NCBI RefSeq assembly: GCF_023053635.1
Contig: NC_086178.1
Location: forward strand, 33,221,226 to 33,285,225
DNA from: Elgaria multicarinata webbii
Lineage: Eukaryota; Chordata; Lepidosauria; Squamata; Anguidae
Direction of reading: 5' to 3'
DNA length: 64,000 nt
Within the stretch, counting starts at the first letter, position 1. The number at the start of each line of letters is the position of its first letter. Below, in pieces: positions 49,401-57,690 of this stretch. The notes under the pieces were generated by a model. The model did not search any database, was not told the origin of the DNA, and saw nothing but the letters and a program-made list of their open reading frames with translations. The translations under genes and the position numbers were made by a program.

Positions 49401-52400
49401 AGAAGAGTCATAGATTATTTTTGATGATGTACAAGTGTGACTCTTGCATACATTTTTTTGAAGTTGATCCACCAGCCTTTGCTTATGGAGATGTTGGAAT
49501 TTCAGGTTATTTTGAGGGGGATGGGTCAAGACCCCTATGTACAACAAGGGAAATGCAGACTGAAATGGGACTTTAATATACAGTCAAAAGTAGAGGAGGC
49601 CCTATTAATTGAACAGATGATGAATCTTAGTGCTAGACTTCTGGGGGCAGAGATTCCTAATTTCTGAAACACCTAGGCACTTTTTGCTCAAATAACCTGC
49701 CCTTAACTAGCCTTTTTGCTGTGCTAGAAGGCTAGTTATGATTTAAGAAAATTTTGGCAACTAGTGGCCTGCATGTTTAAGGAAACTAAATATAGCTCGG
49801 ATGTATATATTATTGTGCAAAGTTGAGGATTGGGTGAACCAAAACATAACTGGGGATGAACATGCAGGCTTCTGTCATGGAAAGCCCACCATAGGTCAGT
49901 GCTTTGTTTTAAATGATCTAAGAGAGAAATATGCAGGTGCCTCTAAGAACCACTTACATGCTGTTTATGTAGATGTGACTTCAGCCTTTGACAGGATAAA
50001 TAGGGGGAAGCTTTGGTACAAAGGAAGCTTGAGATAGATAGGTGCTTGCTAATTCTGTTTAAGAACCTGAATACAGGAACTGCAATGCAAATAAGAGTAG
50101 CAGGGAAGGCCAGTTGTCAGAAGAAATTCTATCAATAAAAGGTGTAAAACAAGGTTGTCTGTTGGCATTTTGGGGGGGGGGAATATTTTTTTCTTAATTT
50201 TTTACATTTTAAAAAAGTTTTATTTTAGATATAACAAACAAAAATAGAACAGTCAATTGGGATTTAAACAGCTGTTACAGAGAAGTTGGTTAATACAATT
50301 TAAGGGGGAAATCAAGTCGAAAGAAAGAAAGAAGATAAATAAACTATTAAGTGTGCTATGTGGTCTTCCTTTGTTGTTATAATGTCCAAACGCTCAAAGC
50401 AGAAGTGGGCATATATTGTTTTAAGACTGGTTGTGACGTATGATGAATGAATCTCCACCATATAGCATAAAATGCTAGCGGTTCTGTTTTTCCTTGGATT
50501 AGAAGCAAATCATGAGTTATTTTTTCTGATATTACTACAGACCATATATTTCGGTACCATGTGGGTAAATTCAGATTATCCCATTTTTTCCACTGCTGTG
50601 TGGCGAGCAGCAATTAGCAAAAATAATAATAAATCTTTACATTTCAAACTTACATTAAATCCTTTGTGTATTCATAGTAAAAATAATACTGGACCATATA
50701 CAATCATTTCTTTAGTAATAACCATTATTTCTCTATGCAGTAACATCCAGAATCCCTGTATATGTGGACAAGTCCACTCTAAATGAAAATGTGTGCCTTT
50801 AACCCCGCAGCCTCTTCAACAAAGGAGGCTGCATGTTAAGGTAATATGCGCCAGCTGTATTGGTGTGCGATACCATATATATGTGAATGATATGTCCAAC
50901 TATCTGCCAAATCCAACTTCCCAGTCTCTGTAGGCATGCAGAAACTGAACATATTGCTGTATGCATATGATATACTTCTATACTGTACCTAGACCCAAAT
51001 TGGTATGAGGGGATTGTTGGAAGTATTTGGGAAAGCACACACCAAAGAAACAGCTCTACTGAATTATTCAAAGACCAAAGCTGTTTTGTACTTGCTCCAC
51101 AAAACAAAGATGGATACTGGATGGGTGCCAACTGAAACAGTCCAATAAATTTAACTACTTGTGAGTATGGTTTGCTCAAGTTATAGTTATTGGTCATCCA
51201 GTACACTGAAAGCTCAAAAATGTATATATTTAGTTCTAAAATTTCCTAGAGTTATACATAGAAATCTATTAATGGCCTTAAGCATCTCTGCCACGAAGGT
51301 TATTCTTCAGATGACATATAGGGCTGAGATTTGGGGCATTTTAAGAGCCAAATAATCTGGAGATGTTGCAGAATAAATTCATGCAGATCCTACTGGGCCT
51401 ATCGCCATGCACTCCTGCTGCTTACATTCGGTCAGAAGTGAGCCTAAAGTTAATATTATACTTTATTCTTTCAGTTTATAAAATTGAAACATTTAGTAAA
51501 CAAACTGGTGAAACAATGTGTACTAGAGCTGATAAATTCAGCCTCCACCCTCCCACCCCCCCAAAAAACACCTGGATAAATAGCTACAAATTAATTCTGA
51601 GGAAATTTCAATTTGACCCCTTGGCCCTTACAGCGGCTGATATACAATCTAGCTGGAAAAGCATTAAAGAGTGGCTTCAGGAATTATTTGCAAGCCTGGA
51701 TCTTGAAGCAATTCATGGGGAAGAAAAATATTTATCTGAGCTTACTTTATCCTTCCTCTGCAAGGCTTTTTTTGGCCTGCATTTTCAAACAATAAAAACT
51801 AACTTTTGGGAAGGGAGATACATGAAAATCACCAGAGATATACAATCACTCTTCTATATTTGCAGATGCCAGATGGTTGAGGATACCACACAGACATGAT
51901 AGCACTCTTCAAATACTTAAAAGGTTGTCACATAGAGGAGGGCCAGGATCTCTTCTCGATCATCCCAGAGTGCAGGACATGGAATAATGGGCTCAAGTTA
52001 CAATAAGCCAGATTCCGGTTGGACATCAGGAAAAACTTCCTGACTGTTAGAGCAGTACAACAATGGAATCAGTTACCTAGGGAGGTTGTGGGCTCTCCCA
52101 CACTAGAGGCTTTCAAGAGGCAGCTGGACAACCATTTCTCAAGTACGCTGTAGGGTGGATTCCTGCATTGAGCAGGGGGTTGGACTCGATGGCCTTTTAG
52201 GCCCCTTCCAACTCTACTATTGTATGATTCTATGATTATATGTTATACTGTAAATTATATAATACTCCAAGGGAAAAATACCTGAAGAAGAGTTTAAGTA
52301 CTGATATGGATAACATCATAAGAATTATATGATACTCTAAAGGAAAATACCTGAAGAAAAGTATAGAATAAGAAGTGATATGGATAAAATCAAACAACTG

Positions 52401-55400
52401 TTGTCTAGCATAGTTAAGCCAGTTGTAAAGCAGCCAAATTTGTGGTGAAAGCCTCCTAACTCAGGTAAGCTTATGAGGCTAATGTTTTGGTCTAAGGACA
52501 TTGTCTCTGATGTTTGATTTACATATTGCAAAAGTTTGATTTGTCTAGATCCTATTTGTCTATAACCTCTTTGGTTATAACCTGTAAGTGGTTGCTTAAT
52601 AAACTTATCTGGATACTATTAAAGTCGAGCTGAATTTTCATCAGTATTGATGCTCATGTCAAAATGTGCATGTTTAATGGTGGTGAATCTTTTATGGAAC
52701 TGTTAAGCAAATTATGAATATCAAGGGAACTCCAAGTGGTTCCTCAGTGGCTGGAATCTCCCCTAATACAATACAACGAAAGGATGTTGTCTCAGCAGGA
52801 AACTAAAACCAAATGAAGCATTATGCAGGCTGCTAACTGGTAGCATTCTGCTCTTCCTGGAGGAGCTGAGTGGACTGCCCTTACCTGATTTTATACCCTG
52901 AGACTTCTGTGAGGCTGGGGAGATGGAGGTTCAGCTAGGGCCTCATCCTCTGAACCAGAGGACAATGGCAGTGCTGAGTCCTTTGCCCAGGAGGGAACTG
53001 AATAAGGAGTCCTACCCTTGAGGTAGTAAGCTTTGCCTCATCCTCTCAAAATATTCTGCTGCACACTGGAAAGTCTGAAAGCTGGGGATCATGACAGGAT
53101 CCATAGCTAGTCATACTGCAAATAGACCAACTGAAATCAATGGAACTTAACTAAGCCATGACTAACTTAAGTCCCACTGTTTTAAATTGCTCTGTTCCAA
53201 GCCTGACTAAATCTGGATCCAACCCAATACTTATATCCACATTAGCAAGCGAAAAAAAATGTAATTAAAAAATCATTTTTATGAAACATTCTTTTCATAA
53301 ACATTTATGAAACATTCCTTTCAACAAAAAAACCATCCACATTTAACCAAACCAAATCACTAAGTATCAGCTGCAAAAATACATTACCGTATTTCTTCGA
53401 TTGTAAGACGCCATCGATTGTAAGACGCACACTAATTTCAGTACCACCAACAGAAAAAAAACCCTAAGACACACCCACGATTCTAAAATGCACCCTGTTT
53501 TTAGAGATGTTTATATGGAGGAAAAAGTGCGTCTTAGAATTGAAGAAATATGGTAGTATTAAAATGTATCAATCTAAACCAATTAAAGTCAAAGTCTATT
53601 AAAGCAAAAGTATTACAATAAATCAACAGAAATCAGAGGTGCATTAGTATCAAAACATACAGACTCTGTGTGTGCACGTGTCTGTCTGTGTGAATACACA
53701 CACACCACCAAACTGCTTAGATATGTTGATGTCTAAACAATTATCTGATATACAAATAATGTGGAAAGGTATGTATTGTCATATAATCTTAAGGGGGGAT
53801 GTAACAAAAAAGCACTTCTGTACTTGTTGTTTTTCCTTCAGTCGTTTCCGACTCTTCATGACTTCATGGACCAGCCCATGCCAGAGCTTTCTGTCGGCCG
53901 TTGCCACCCCTAGCTCCCCCAAGGTCAAGTCTGTCACCTCCAGGATATCATCCATCCATCTTGCCCTTGGTCTGCCCCTCTTCCTTTTGCCTTCCACTTT
54001 CCCTAGCATCGGCCTCTTCTCCAGGGTATCCTGTCTTCTATTATGTGGCCAAAGTACTTCAGTTTTGCCTTTAATACCATTCCCTCAAGTGAGCAGTCTG
54101 GCTTTATTTCCTGGAGTATGGACTGGTTTGATCTTCTTGCAGTCCAAGGCACTCTCAGAATTTTCCTCCAACACCACAGTTCAAAAGCATCTATCTTCCT
54201 TCGCTCAGCTTTCTTTATGGTCCAGCTCTCGCAGCCATGGGTTACTACGGGGAATACCATTGCTTTAACTATGCGGACCTTTGTTGTCAGTGTGGTTTCT
54301 CTGCTCTTAACTATTTTATCAAGATTTGTCATTGCTCTCCTCCCAAGAAGTAAACGTCTTCTGATTTCCTGGCTGCAGTCAGCGTCTGCAGTAATCTTTG
54401 CGCCCAGAAATACAAAGTCTGTCACTGCCTCCACGTTTTCTCCCTCTATTTGCCACTTATCAATCAAGCTGGTTGCCATAATCTTGGTTTTTTTGAGGTT
54501 TAACTGCAACCCAGCTTTTGCATTTTCTTCTTTCACCTTCGTCATAAGGCTCCTCAGCTCCTCCTCGCTTTCAGCCATCAAAGTGGTGTCATCTGCATAT
54601 CTGAGATTGTTAATGTTTCTTCCTGCGATTTTAACTCCAGCCTTGGATTCGTCAAGCCCAGCACGTCACATGATGTGTTCTGCATACAAGTTGAATAGGT
54701 AAGGTGAGAGTATACAACCCTGCCGTACTCCTTTCCCAATCTTAAACCAGTCCGTTGTTCCGTGGTCTGTTCTTACCGTTGCTACTTGTTCGTTATACAG
54801 ATTCCTCAGGAGGCAGACAAGATGACTTGGTATCCCCATACCACCAAGAACTTGCCACAGTTTGTTATGATTCACACAGTCAAAGGCTTTAGAATAGTCA
54901 ATAAAACAGAAATAGATGTTTTTCTGGAACTCCCTGGCTTTCTCCATTATCCAGCGGATATTGGCAATTTGGTCTCTAGTTCCTCTGCCTTTTCTAAACC
55001 CAGCTTGTACATCTGGCAATTATCTTCCCCAAATGTGTTTTCTGAACAGCTGCCAATATTTCCCATCAAGAGATTCAAAGAGATCTAAAACAATACTATG
55101 CAGAATTGTGCACTGCCTCTAAAAATCATACAGACTTTCCATTCAAGAACCAGAAGCAAATGCAGTCATCACCCAAACTATTGTTTTAGTTAGCAGACTC
55201 ACCACTTCAGCAGACATCTTAATACCCAAGTGCTAGGTCCTCCCCAATCTCCTGTTACATATCCTATTAGCAGATAATTTACGACCTGCCCGGGGTTCAG
55301 CAGGCATCTCTCAAGCATAAATAACTCAATTCTGTTTGTAACTGTGCCCTGTAAAGTCAACAGCTTTTAAGCATGTGGTGTCTAACTAGATCCATCCTTA

Positions 55401-57690
55401 GAATCTGTCCTACATTGGTGCCTCTTCTGTTACAGTAGGTTAACCACACTGCAGTTTGTGTCACCATTGTCCAAGGTCACAGCAATTATCTCTCCTAAAG
55501 GAAACCTGCATTTGCATTCCTGCAGCTTTTGTTGCTACAAGTATCCAAATCCTTTGAGGGCTGCATAGGTTATATAGTTCTGGATACTGCATAGAAAAAG
55601 CTTGTCATTTGTTGCCTAAGCTCACTTTCCTACTGCAGCAGCAGACTAAAGGAAAAGAGCTCTAGCCTTTATTACTGCATTCAGCTGTGAAATTTCTGTG
55701 AAATCTGTTCTCTTTTTTTTCAGGTTTGTACAACAGAAGGTCTGAGTGAATTTTAAGATTAGCCTATCTGAATATAACCAGAAACGTAACAGGCTATTCA
55801 TGTAGTGACTATACAGAACACAACAAATGATTCAAAGGTTCCCTTCTACCACCCAAGGAACCTTTGGATTCAGTCTACTAGGCTGCTTTACATACAAAGC
55901 TAAACCCATTTAGTGCTACTCCTGCAAGGTGAGGATGACTTTGGCAGAGTTTAGTTTAATTTCCTCTGAAAGGTGGTGTGTCGTTATGTGCAAACAAGAG
56001 ATTGTGGCTTAAAATAAATCAAAATAACCCATGGTTTGAAGTTGACCCATTTAAGAAACTGACCAGAGCTTGTTTTAAACTACAACCTGCAGTTCATACT
56101 TTACAAGCCAGCTTTTGTAGAAAGTGGAACTAAATTCTGTCAAAATCCTTCTTCCAGCAATGCAGGCTCATTGCATCTTATGCATGTAATGCTAAGCCAT
56201 GGTTTAGCATTCTGTGAGAACCAGCTATGTTTAATACTTCCAAAATAAACAAGATTTCGTGCCCAAATAATCGGTCACATGCAAACATAGTAATTTTCAT
56301 ACCACTTTCCTAGTGTTATATCCTTGCTTGGTGTAGATGTGCCATGGACCCCAACAGTTGTCAGTGCACTTCAGTAGCATTATAAAGTGTGGCTCCTGCC
56401 TTTTATATACCGCTTTCATAGTAGAATATCCTGCTTGGTGTAGATGAGGCCTGAGACTGTGATAGGTTAACATACAAGGTTGTTTGCCTTCATTCAGTTT
56501 GCTGGGTCACCAATTGTGCAGGCATGCCCCATAATCTATAACTTACTTCCCCACCGATGCCCTGTCTTCCAGACTCTGATATGACTATGATGTTTTGCCT
56601 TCCTAATGTCACTCTGGAAGAAGATTGTAAAATTGCTCTAATGGAATAATTCATTCCATCTAACAAAGCAATCTGAAGGCTTCCAAACCTCTTACCATAA
56701 AAACGTATGCTATTTATTCTTTAGCTACTAGTGTAGATTTATTCCAAGACTGTTCCAGCTTCAAAGTGGTTCACTTTTAAAAAACAATTTTTATTTATTT
56801 ATTTAATTTATTTATTGCATTTCTATACCGCCCAATAGCCGAAGCTCTCTGGGCGGTTCACAAGGAGTATGGGAAGCAGAAACATATTAAGTAATGAATA
56901 CCATACCATGACATTAATGGGATTCAGTGCCAAGAAGCAGAAAGGACAATGCTACACAAAGTTAAAAAGTTTCTGAAAGAAATGTCTGTCATTAAAGTAA
57001 GTTTTCATAAATTGGGACCAGTCCTCTTCTAATTAAAGTCCCATTCAGCAACTAATAAAGTGCATTTATTTCAATTATTTAAATTTCTAGATTACTCCAA
57101 TGTTTGAATTTTGCATCTGCAATTGCAAGGCTGGTCTGGTTAAGAGAAGGCAACGTCTACATCAGTGATGCAAAACCGAAGTTGAGCAGGGAGGGGATGA
57201 TCCCCCACACAGTCCTCCACAATGTTGGGAGGATTTGTATAACTACCTTCAGCAGTGTGGCTTACCATGTTGTGTAAACTCACTCAGGGTGGCTTGTTGC
57301 TGTGTGTAGTAAATGACCCAGAACCCATTGCCTGTTGTAGGGTCCTGGATGGCTTGTTATTCATGGCAACACGTCGCGTTGGCCAGGTTCTCAAGTCATA
57401 AGAGGCCCTACTGCTGAGGATGATTACCCTAATCCCCCCCCCCCAACAGCACACAGTGGGCACATGCAGGGTAGTTAACAAGCCATTGTGCCTTATTAAC
57501 CATGCTGTGTTTTTGTAAACAGGGTCTATATTTTCAGAGACTACGCAAACAAAACATCACTTACCTTTATATCAAAGTTGCAATCAAGTCTTCTGATTAA
57601 TACAATGAATTCATGGGAGGAGTTGTCCCTCAGAGGTGGAGGGGTTATGGGTTCACATGCATTCTCAGGTTTTGAATTTACTAGAAAACC
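25501..57690 (-). CDS. RNF13: E3 ubiquitin ligase RNF13, 3' seven exons (5' end outside window)
   Basis: RNF13 is a single-pass endosomal/lysosomal PA-TM-RING ubiquitin ligase, linked in mammals to IRE1-JNK stress signalling. Seven exons (57690-57565, 48084-47997, 45056-44966, 42783-42678, 39338-39245, 28317-28237, 25871-25501) join in phase to 957 nt, giving 318 residues plus TGA. The order is: PA domain (residues 1-110 of this part; [34 protein letters not shown]), membrane span about 118-138 ([20 protein letters not shown]), basic juxtamembrane region (DRHRARRNR), RING-H2 with ligands C175, C178, C193, H195, H198, C201, C213 and C216, then an acidic Ser-rich tail with NTPLLRP dileucine at 246-247. 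About 65 N-terminal residues (signal peptide, start of PA) are missing beyond the right edge. Intron between the RING exons is GC-AG. Confidence 0.97.
25965..26190 (-). mobile_element. L2-type LINE 3' end
   Basis: TTTG/TTTA tail on the left, then 'aatagccgaagctctctggg' and an A-rich internal 3' UTR ('ataaaaacaaccaac', 'aaaaccagaataaa'). Minus orientation. Confidence 0.7.
26820..27022. mobile_element. hAT fragment, same family as 32049-32341
   Basis: Shares 'gctaaataccagtatatttt', 'agcttaaagatctta', 'gcatttcaacctt' and the end 'ggatctggcccctgg' with the better copy at 32049-32341. The left terminus is missing. Confidence 0.6.
27465..27538 (+). mobile_element. L2 3' end
   Basis: 'ctctgtacagcaccatgtac', 'attgatggtgctatataaat' and (AAT)n: the same terminus as the L2 at 3425-3500 but in plus orientation and only about 70 bp long. 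Confidence 0.85.
27545..27895. repeat. Probable non-autonomous DNA element
   Basis: AT-rich block with repeated 'gtgcatttc', 'atgcacattttg' and 'gcaaatttgtgaaa' motifs. It ends 'ctgtacatccctag', which resembles hAT right ends. The left terminus is unclear. Confidence 0.3.
28237..28317 (-). CDS. RNF13: RNF13 exon, first half of RING-H2
   Basis: 81 nt encoding the end of a split Gly, then [20 protein letters not shown] and ILPCSH. Acceptor 'ttataccgcag'; donor is a non-canonical GC (gcaagt). Confidence 0.96.
28440..28580 (+). mobile_element. tRNA-related SINE, decayed
   Basis: 'aacaatactgagctagatgg' with 'accaatgttctgattcgcta' matches the SINE at 6355-6530. The head is poorly preserved. Confidence 0.55.
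28848..29088 (+). mobile_element. CR1 3' end
   Basis: Encodes CR1 ORF2 C-terminal pieces (aggaaaaccttcctgactgt, then [20 protein letters not shown]-like) and the 3' UTR 'aaggtggatccctgcactga', ending 'ctactattctatga' (ATTCTATG repeat). Related to 35872 and 51885. Confidence 0.85.
29458..29583. repeat. Short palindromic repeat, family B
   Basis: Arms 'gtcatacttcgaatagaccc' and 'aatcaatgggacttaagtca', mirrored by 'attgatttcaacagctct'. Copies also at 45595-45695 and 53095-53235. Confidence 0.6.
29755..29835. repeat. MITE arm, family of 6991-7128
   Basis: 'ttcagccttccctaacctaa' and 'caccctccgtatgtgttggg' with 'actataattccgag' match one arm of that hairpin family. Confidence 0.45.
30460..30715. 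repeat. Imperfect palindromic element
   Basis: Outer arms 'aacccacagtgaggctgcgg' and 'gggttaaataaaccacaatg' with a central 'aaaccatggttacaccatgg'. Resembles 2998-3420. Confidence 0.45.
31740..32460 (-). mobile_element. L2-like LINE 3' region, interrupted by a hAT element
   Basis: The minus strand carries an A-rich 3' segment (31760-31880), then blocks typical of L2 3' coding antisense ('ccaatacagctggagcagga' and, after the hAT, 'agtgtttgagatgtagcacc', 'tagccccacgtgcagcgcag'). Degraded. Confidence 0.5.
32041..32349. mobile_element. hAT non-autonomous transposon (Charlie-like ends)
   Basis: The element is 32049-32341. Left end CAGGAGAGCAGAACCTCTTT; right end complement CAGGGTTGCAGAATCCCAGG. 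The flanking 8-mers ATCTAAAG (32041-32048) and ATGTAAAG (32342-32349) match 7 of 8, fitting a hAT target duplication. No transposase is encoded. Confidence 0.75.
33776..34078. mobile_element. Possible hAT element
   Basis: Begins CAGGGGTCCCAGTGCAGCAC and ends GGGTGCCCTGCCCCTA, which are roughly inverted. A target duplication could not be aligned. Confidence 0.35.
34998..35451. mobile_element. DNA element with about 23-bp terminal inverted repeats
   Basis: Left 'tagggccaaactagatgtga' and the complement of the right end, 'taagggcctcaactagatgt'. The interior holds (TC)n at 35305-35322 and no transposase frame. Confidence 0.55.
35872..36118 (+). mobile_element. CR1 3' end carrying a nested L2-type tail
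   Basis: CR1 3' coding and UTR ('gggctctcccacaccagagg', 'tgctttaaggtggat' ... 'attcctgcattgaccagggg', 'ttggactcaatgg', 'ctattattctatgattat'). The CR1 is split at 35970/36041 by a 70-bp insert. Confidence 0.85.
35971..36040 (-). mobile_element. L2-type 3' tail inserted in CR1
   Basis: 'ttatttatttgttacatttt', 'aataccgcccaatagccgaa', 'gctctctgggcggttcacaa': a very short, 5'-truncated minus-strand insertion. Confidence 0.8.
36740..36978 (-). mobile_element. CR1 3' end (minus)
   Basis: 'aagaacataagtgccatgct', 'gggtccatctagtccagcac', 'agtggccaaccagctgtcga', 'ccccaggaactggtgcacac': complement of the CR1 3' UTR seen at 480-690. Confidence 0.88.
38326..38885. repeat. Direct-repeat monomers upstream of an L2-type tail
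   Basis: A motif 'taagaggcag...aggctcctgc' recurs at about 38332, 38605 and 38817. The second and third also share 'acccccagctg(aa/ca)' and 'actg(g/a)g(c/a)g(c/a)' just before it, with a spacing of about 212 bp. Two long G runs (38357-38371 and 38479-38490) lie between. It runs straight into the tail at 38890-39047. Confidence 0.5.
38890..39047 (+). mobile_element. L2-type LINE 3' end
   Basis: T-rich 3' UTR ending 'taataccgccttgaggccca' and (AAAT)n. Same class as 48450-48645. Confidence 0.65.
39245..39338 (-). CDS. RNF13: RNF13 exon, juxtamembrane basic region
   Basis: 94 nt encoding [20 protein letters not shown] and [11 protein letters not shown] plus one base of Gly. Acceptor 'tattgttcaag', donor gtaagt. 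Links the membrane span to the RING. Confidence 0.96.
39925..40260 (-). mobile_element. L2-clade LINE, RT fragment
   Basis: The minus strand encodes [20 protein letters not shown] and [13 protein letters not shown], the LLDLSAAFDTIDH-type RT block of L2 elements. Degraded. Confidence 0.75.
40430..40530 (+). repeat. L2-type 3' tail
   Basis: 'gtaaactgcccaaagagctt', 'tggctatcaggtagtataga' and 'aaattaaataaata': plus-strand version of the conserved tail. Confidence 0.7.
41700..42340 (-). mobile_element. L2-clade LINE, RT fragment
   Basis: The minus strand carries an L2 reverse-transcriptase region: the complement of 42130-42250 covers the RPVSNLPF-type block and that of 41860-42080 the SGFRPG to AAFDTIDHG blocks (here [19 protein letters not shown]). 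Several breaks. Confidence 0.75.
42678..42783 (-). CDS. RNF13: RNF13 exon, transmembrane segment
   Basis: 106 nt encoding [20 protein letters not shown] and [15 protein letters not shown]: the end of the PA domain and a single hydrophobic span. Acceptor 'tctttcacag', donor gtaggt. Confidence 0.96.
42784..44965 (-). other. RNF13: RNF13 intron (2.2 kb)
   Basis: GT-AG intron. Contains a small tandem array at 43608-43668 ('atttatctgatgat' units) and a C run with adjoining A run at 44262-44280. No clear transposon was recognised. Confidence 0.8.
44966..45056 (-). CDS. RNF13: RNF13 exon, PA domain (C-terminal part)
   Basis: 91 nt encoding (I)[19 protein letters not shown] and [10 protein letters not shown](G). 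It lies in a short open stretch and is supported by exact phase with both neighbouring exons. Acceptor 'tctttaaacag', donor gtatgc. Confidence 0.95.
45125..45560. repeat. GC-richer block, probable repeat
   Basis: Starts with a palindromic 'aaccctatggcgcc' ... 'ggggccataggat' and ends 'caatcaataggattaagccc'. It is more GC-rich than the surrounding intron. Family not recognised. Confidence 0.3.
45595..45695. repeat. Short palindromic repeat, family B
   Basis: 'agtagacccactataatcag' mirrored by 'ccaatggctctactctgact'. Same family as 29458 and 53095. Confidence 0.55.
46090..46660 (-). mobile_element. Degraded L2-like LINE 3' region with (TG)n
   Basis: A-rich minus-strand 3' part followed by 'tcccttgggagggcattcca', typical antisense of L2-like 3' coding sequence. 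It is interrupted by a (TG)n array. Confidence 0.45.
46380..46426. repeat. (TG)n microsatellite
   Basis: About 23 uninterrupted TG units; likely length-polymorphic. Confidence 0.95.
47490..47632 (+). mobile_element. CR1 3' UTR fragment
   Basis: 'accagttgctgaggaacatg', 'ctgcttgtgggcttcccata', 'gaatgctggactggacaagc' and 'aggactcttctcat': a CR1 3' end different from the copy at 1-690. Confidence 0.7.
47997..48084 (-). CDS. RNF13: RNF13 exon, PA domain (middle)
   Basis: 88 nt encoding [20 protein letters not shown] and DLISMGSQD plus one base. Acceptor 'tttggcttgcag', donor gtaagt. Confidence 0.97.
48235..48650 (+). mobile_element. L2-like LINE C-terminus and 3' end
   Basis: Reads through a coding-like section ('gggagatggccttctcggtg', 'gctgctccagggctctgaaa', 'ctccttggtgtgcttccaga') into a T-rich 3' UTR and an end 'gtaaagctgccctgaggacc' with an (AAT)n tail. 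Confidence 0.65.
49140..51880 (+). mobile_element. Non-LTR retrotransposon with EN and RT remnants, clade uncertain
   Basis: An apurinic-type endonuclease motif [12 protein letters not shown] is at 49162-49210. RT pieces follow: [21 protein letters not shown] (49950-50020, here split over two motifs), VKQGCLLAF near 50143-50166, then [11 protein letters not shown] near 50956-50990, where the catalytic YADD reads YAYD. The C-terminal frame 51363-51899 has [20 protein letters not shown]. The AP-type endonuclease argues against R4; a Vingi- or I-like element is possible. Many frame breaks. It is interrupted by an L1 (50175-50930) and abuts a CR1. Confidence 0.7.
50175..50930 (-). mobile_element. 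L1 LINE 3' end nested in the LINE above
   Basis: The minus strand encodes L1 ORF2 C-terminal pieces ([17 protein letters not shown] and [20 protein letters not shown] with [19 protein letters not shown]). It finishes toward 50175 in an A-rich tail (T-rich on the plus strand, 50187-50230). It separates the host LINE's VKQGCLLA block from its YADD block. Confidence 0.7.
51885..52250 (+). mobile_element. CR1 3' end
   Basis: Encodes [20 protein letters not shown], then [20 protein letters not shown] and [15 protein letters not shown], the usual CR1 C-terminus. 3' UTR ends 'ctactattgtatgattctat'. Confidence 0.9.
52253..52390. repeat. Tandem duplication, unit about 68 bp
   Basis: 'aattatataatactccaa' ... 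'aatacctgaagaagag' ... 'gatatggata' (52253-52314) is followed at once by a second copy 'aattatatgatactctaa' ... 'aatacctgaagaaaag' ... 'gatatggata' (52323-52386), directly after the CR1 tail. Confidence 0.75.
53095..53235. repeat. Short palindromic repeat, family B
   Basis: 'tagtcatactgcaaatagac' and 'gaaatcaatggaacttaact' mirrored by 'acttaagtcccactgtttta' and 'agcctgactaaatctggatc'. Confidence 0.6.
53391..53557. mobile_element. MITE with TACCGTATTT terminal repeats
   Basis: Left 'taccgtatttcttcgattgt' and the complement of the right end 'taccatatttcttcaattct' form inverted repeats of about 27 bases that continue into 'aagacgc'. About 165 bp, no coding capacity. The TA at both tips may be the target duplication. 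Confidence 0.7.
53815..55022 (-). mobile_element. RTE-BovB LINE, RT domain to 3' end
   Basis: The minus strand reads as BovB reverse transcriptase: [73 protein letters not shown] (YADD box), LNLKKTKIM and [20 protein letters not shown]. It then reads [15 protein letters not shown] and a 3' end with an (AAC)-type tail. Two interruptions are visible: a TGA at 54668-54666, where the family has Arg, and a frameshift near 54010. 5'-truncated at about 55022. A relatively young copy. Confidence 0.93.
55970..56240. repeat. Palindromic element, degraded
   Basis: 'gttatgtgcaaacaagagat' and 'aaataacccatggtttgaag' on the left face 'gctaagccatggtttagcat' and 'ctgtgagaaccagc' on the right, like other hairpin MITEs of the window. 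Confidence 0.35.
56335..56458. repeat. Dispersed short repeat (copy 2 of 2)
   Basis: Close match to 683-812: 'aacagttgtcagtgcacttc', 'ataccgctttcatagtagaa', 'cctgcttggtgtagatgagg'. Confidence 0.65.
56785..56882 (-). repeat. L2-type 3' tail
   Basis: TTTA-rich tail followed by 'ctataccgcccaatagccga' and 'agctctctgggcggttcaca'. Close to 35971-36040. Confidence 0.8.
57240..57530. repeat. Palindromic element, degraded
   Basis: 'gcttaccatgttgtgtaaac' faces 'taaccatgctgtgtttttgt', and 'ggcttgttattcatggcaac' lies centrally. Includes a C9 run at about 57435. Family not named. Confidence 0.4.
57565..57690 (-). CDS. RNF13: RNF13 exon, PA domain (first exon in window)
   Basis: 126 nt in phase 0 encoding [20 protein letters not shown] and [20 protein letters not shown] with IK. 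The acceptor is preceded by a pure C14 tract (plus-strand G 57693-57706). Donor gtaagt. Confidence 0.96.

Larger units (their letters stand above)
48085..57564 (-). other. RNF13: RNF13 intron (9.5 kb)
   Basis: GT-AG intron holding most of the large LINE fragments of the window, listed separately. 52640-53090 and 55025-55970 show nothing I recognise. Confidence 0.85.

Noticed and set aside
51363-51899. 178-codon open frame that might be a host gene
   Set aside because: It continues the frame of the surrounding LINE remnant, with RT-domain C-terminal features and no exon structure.
53672-54702. Plus-strand open frames of 198 and 219 codons
   Set aside because: They are antisense shadows of the minus-strand BovB reverse transcriptase.
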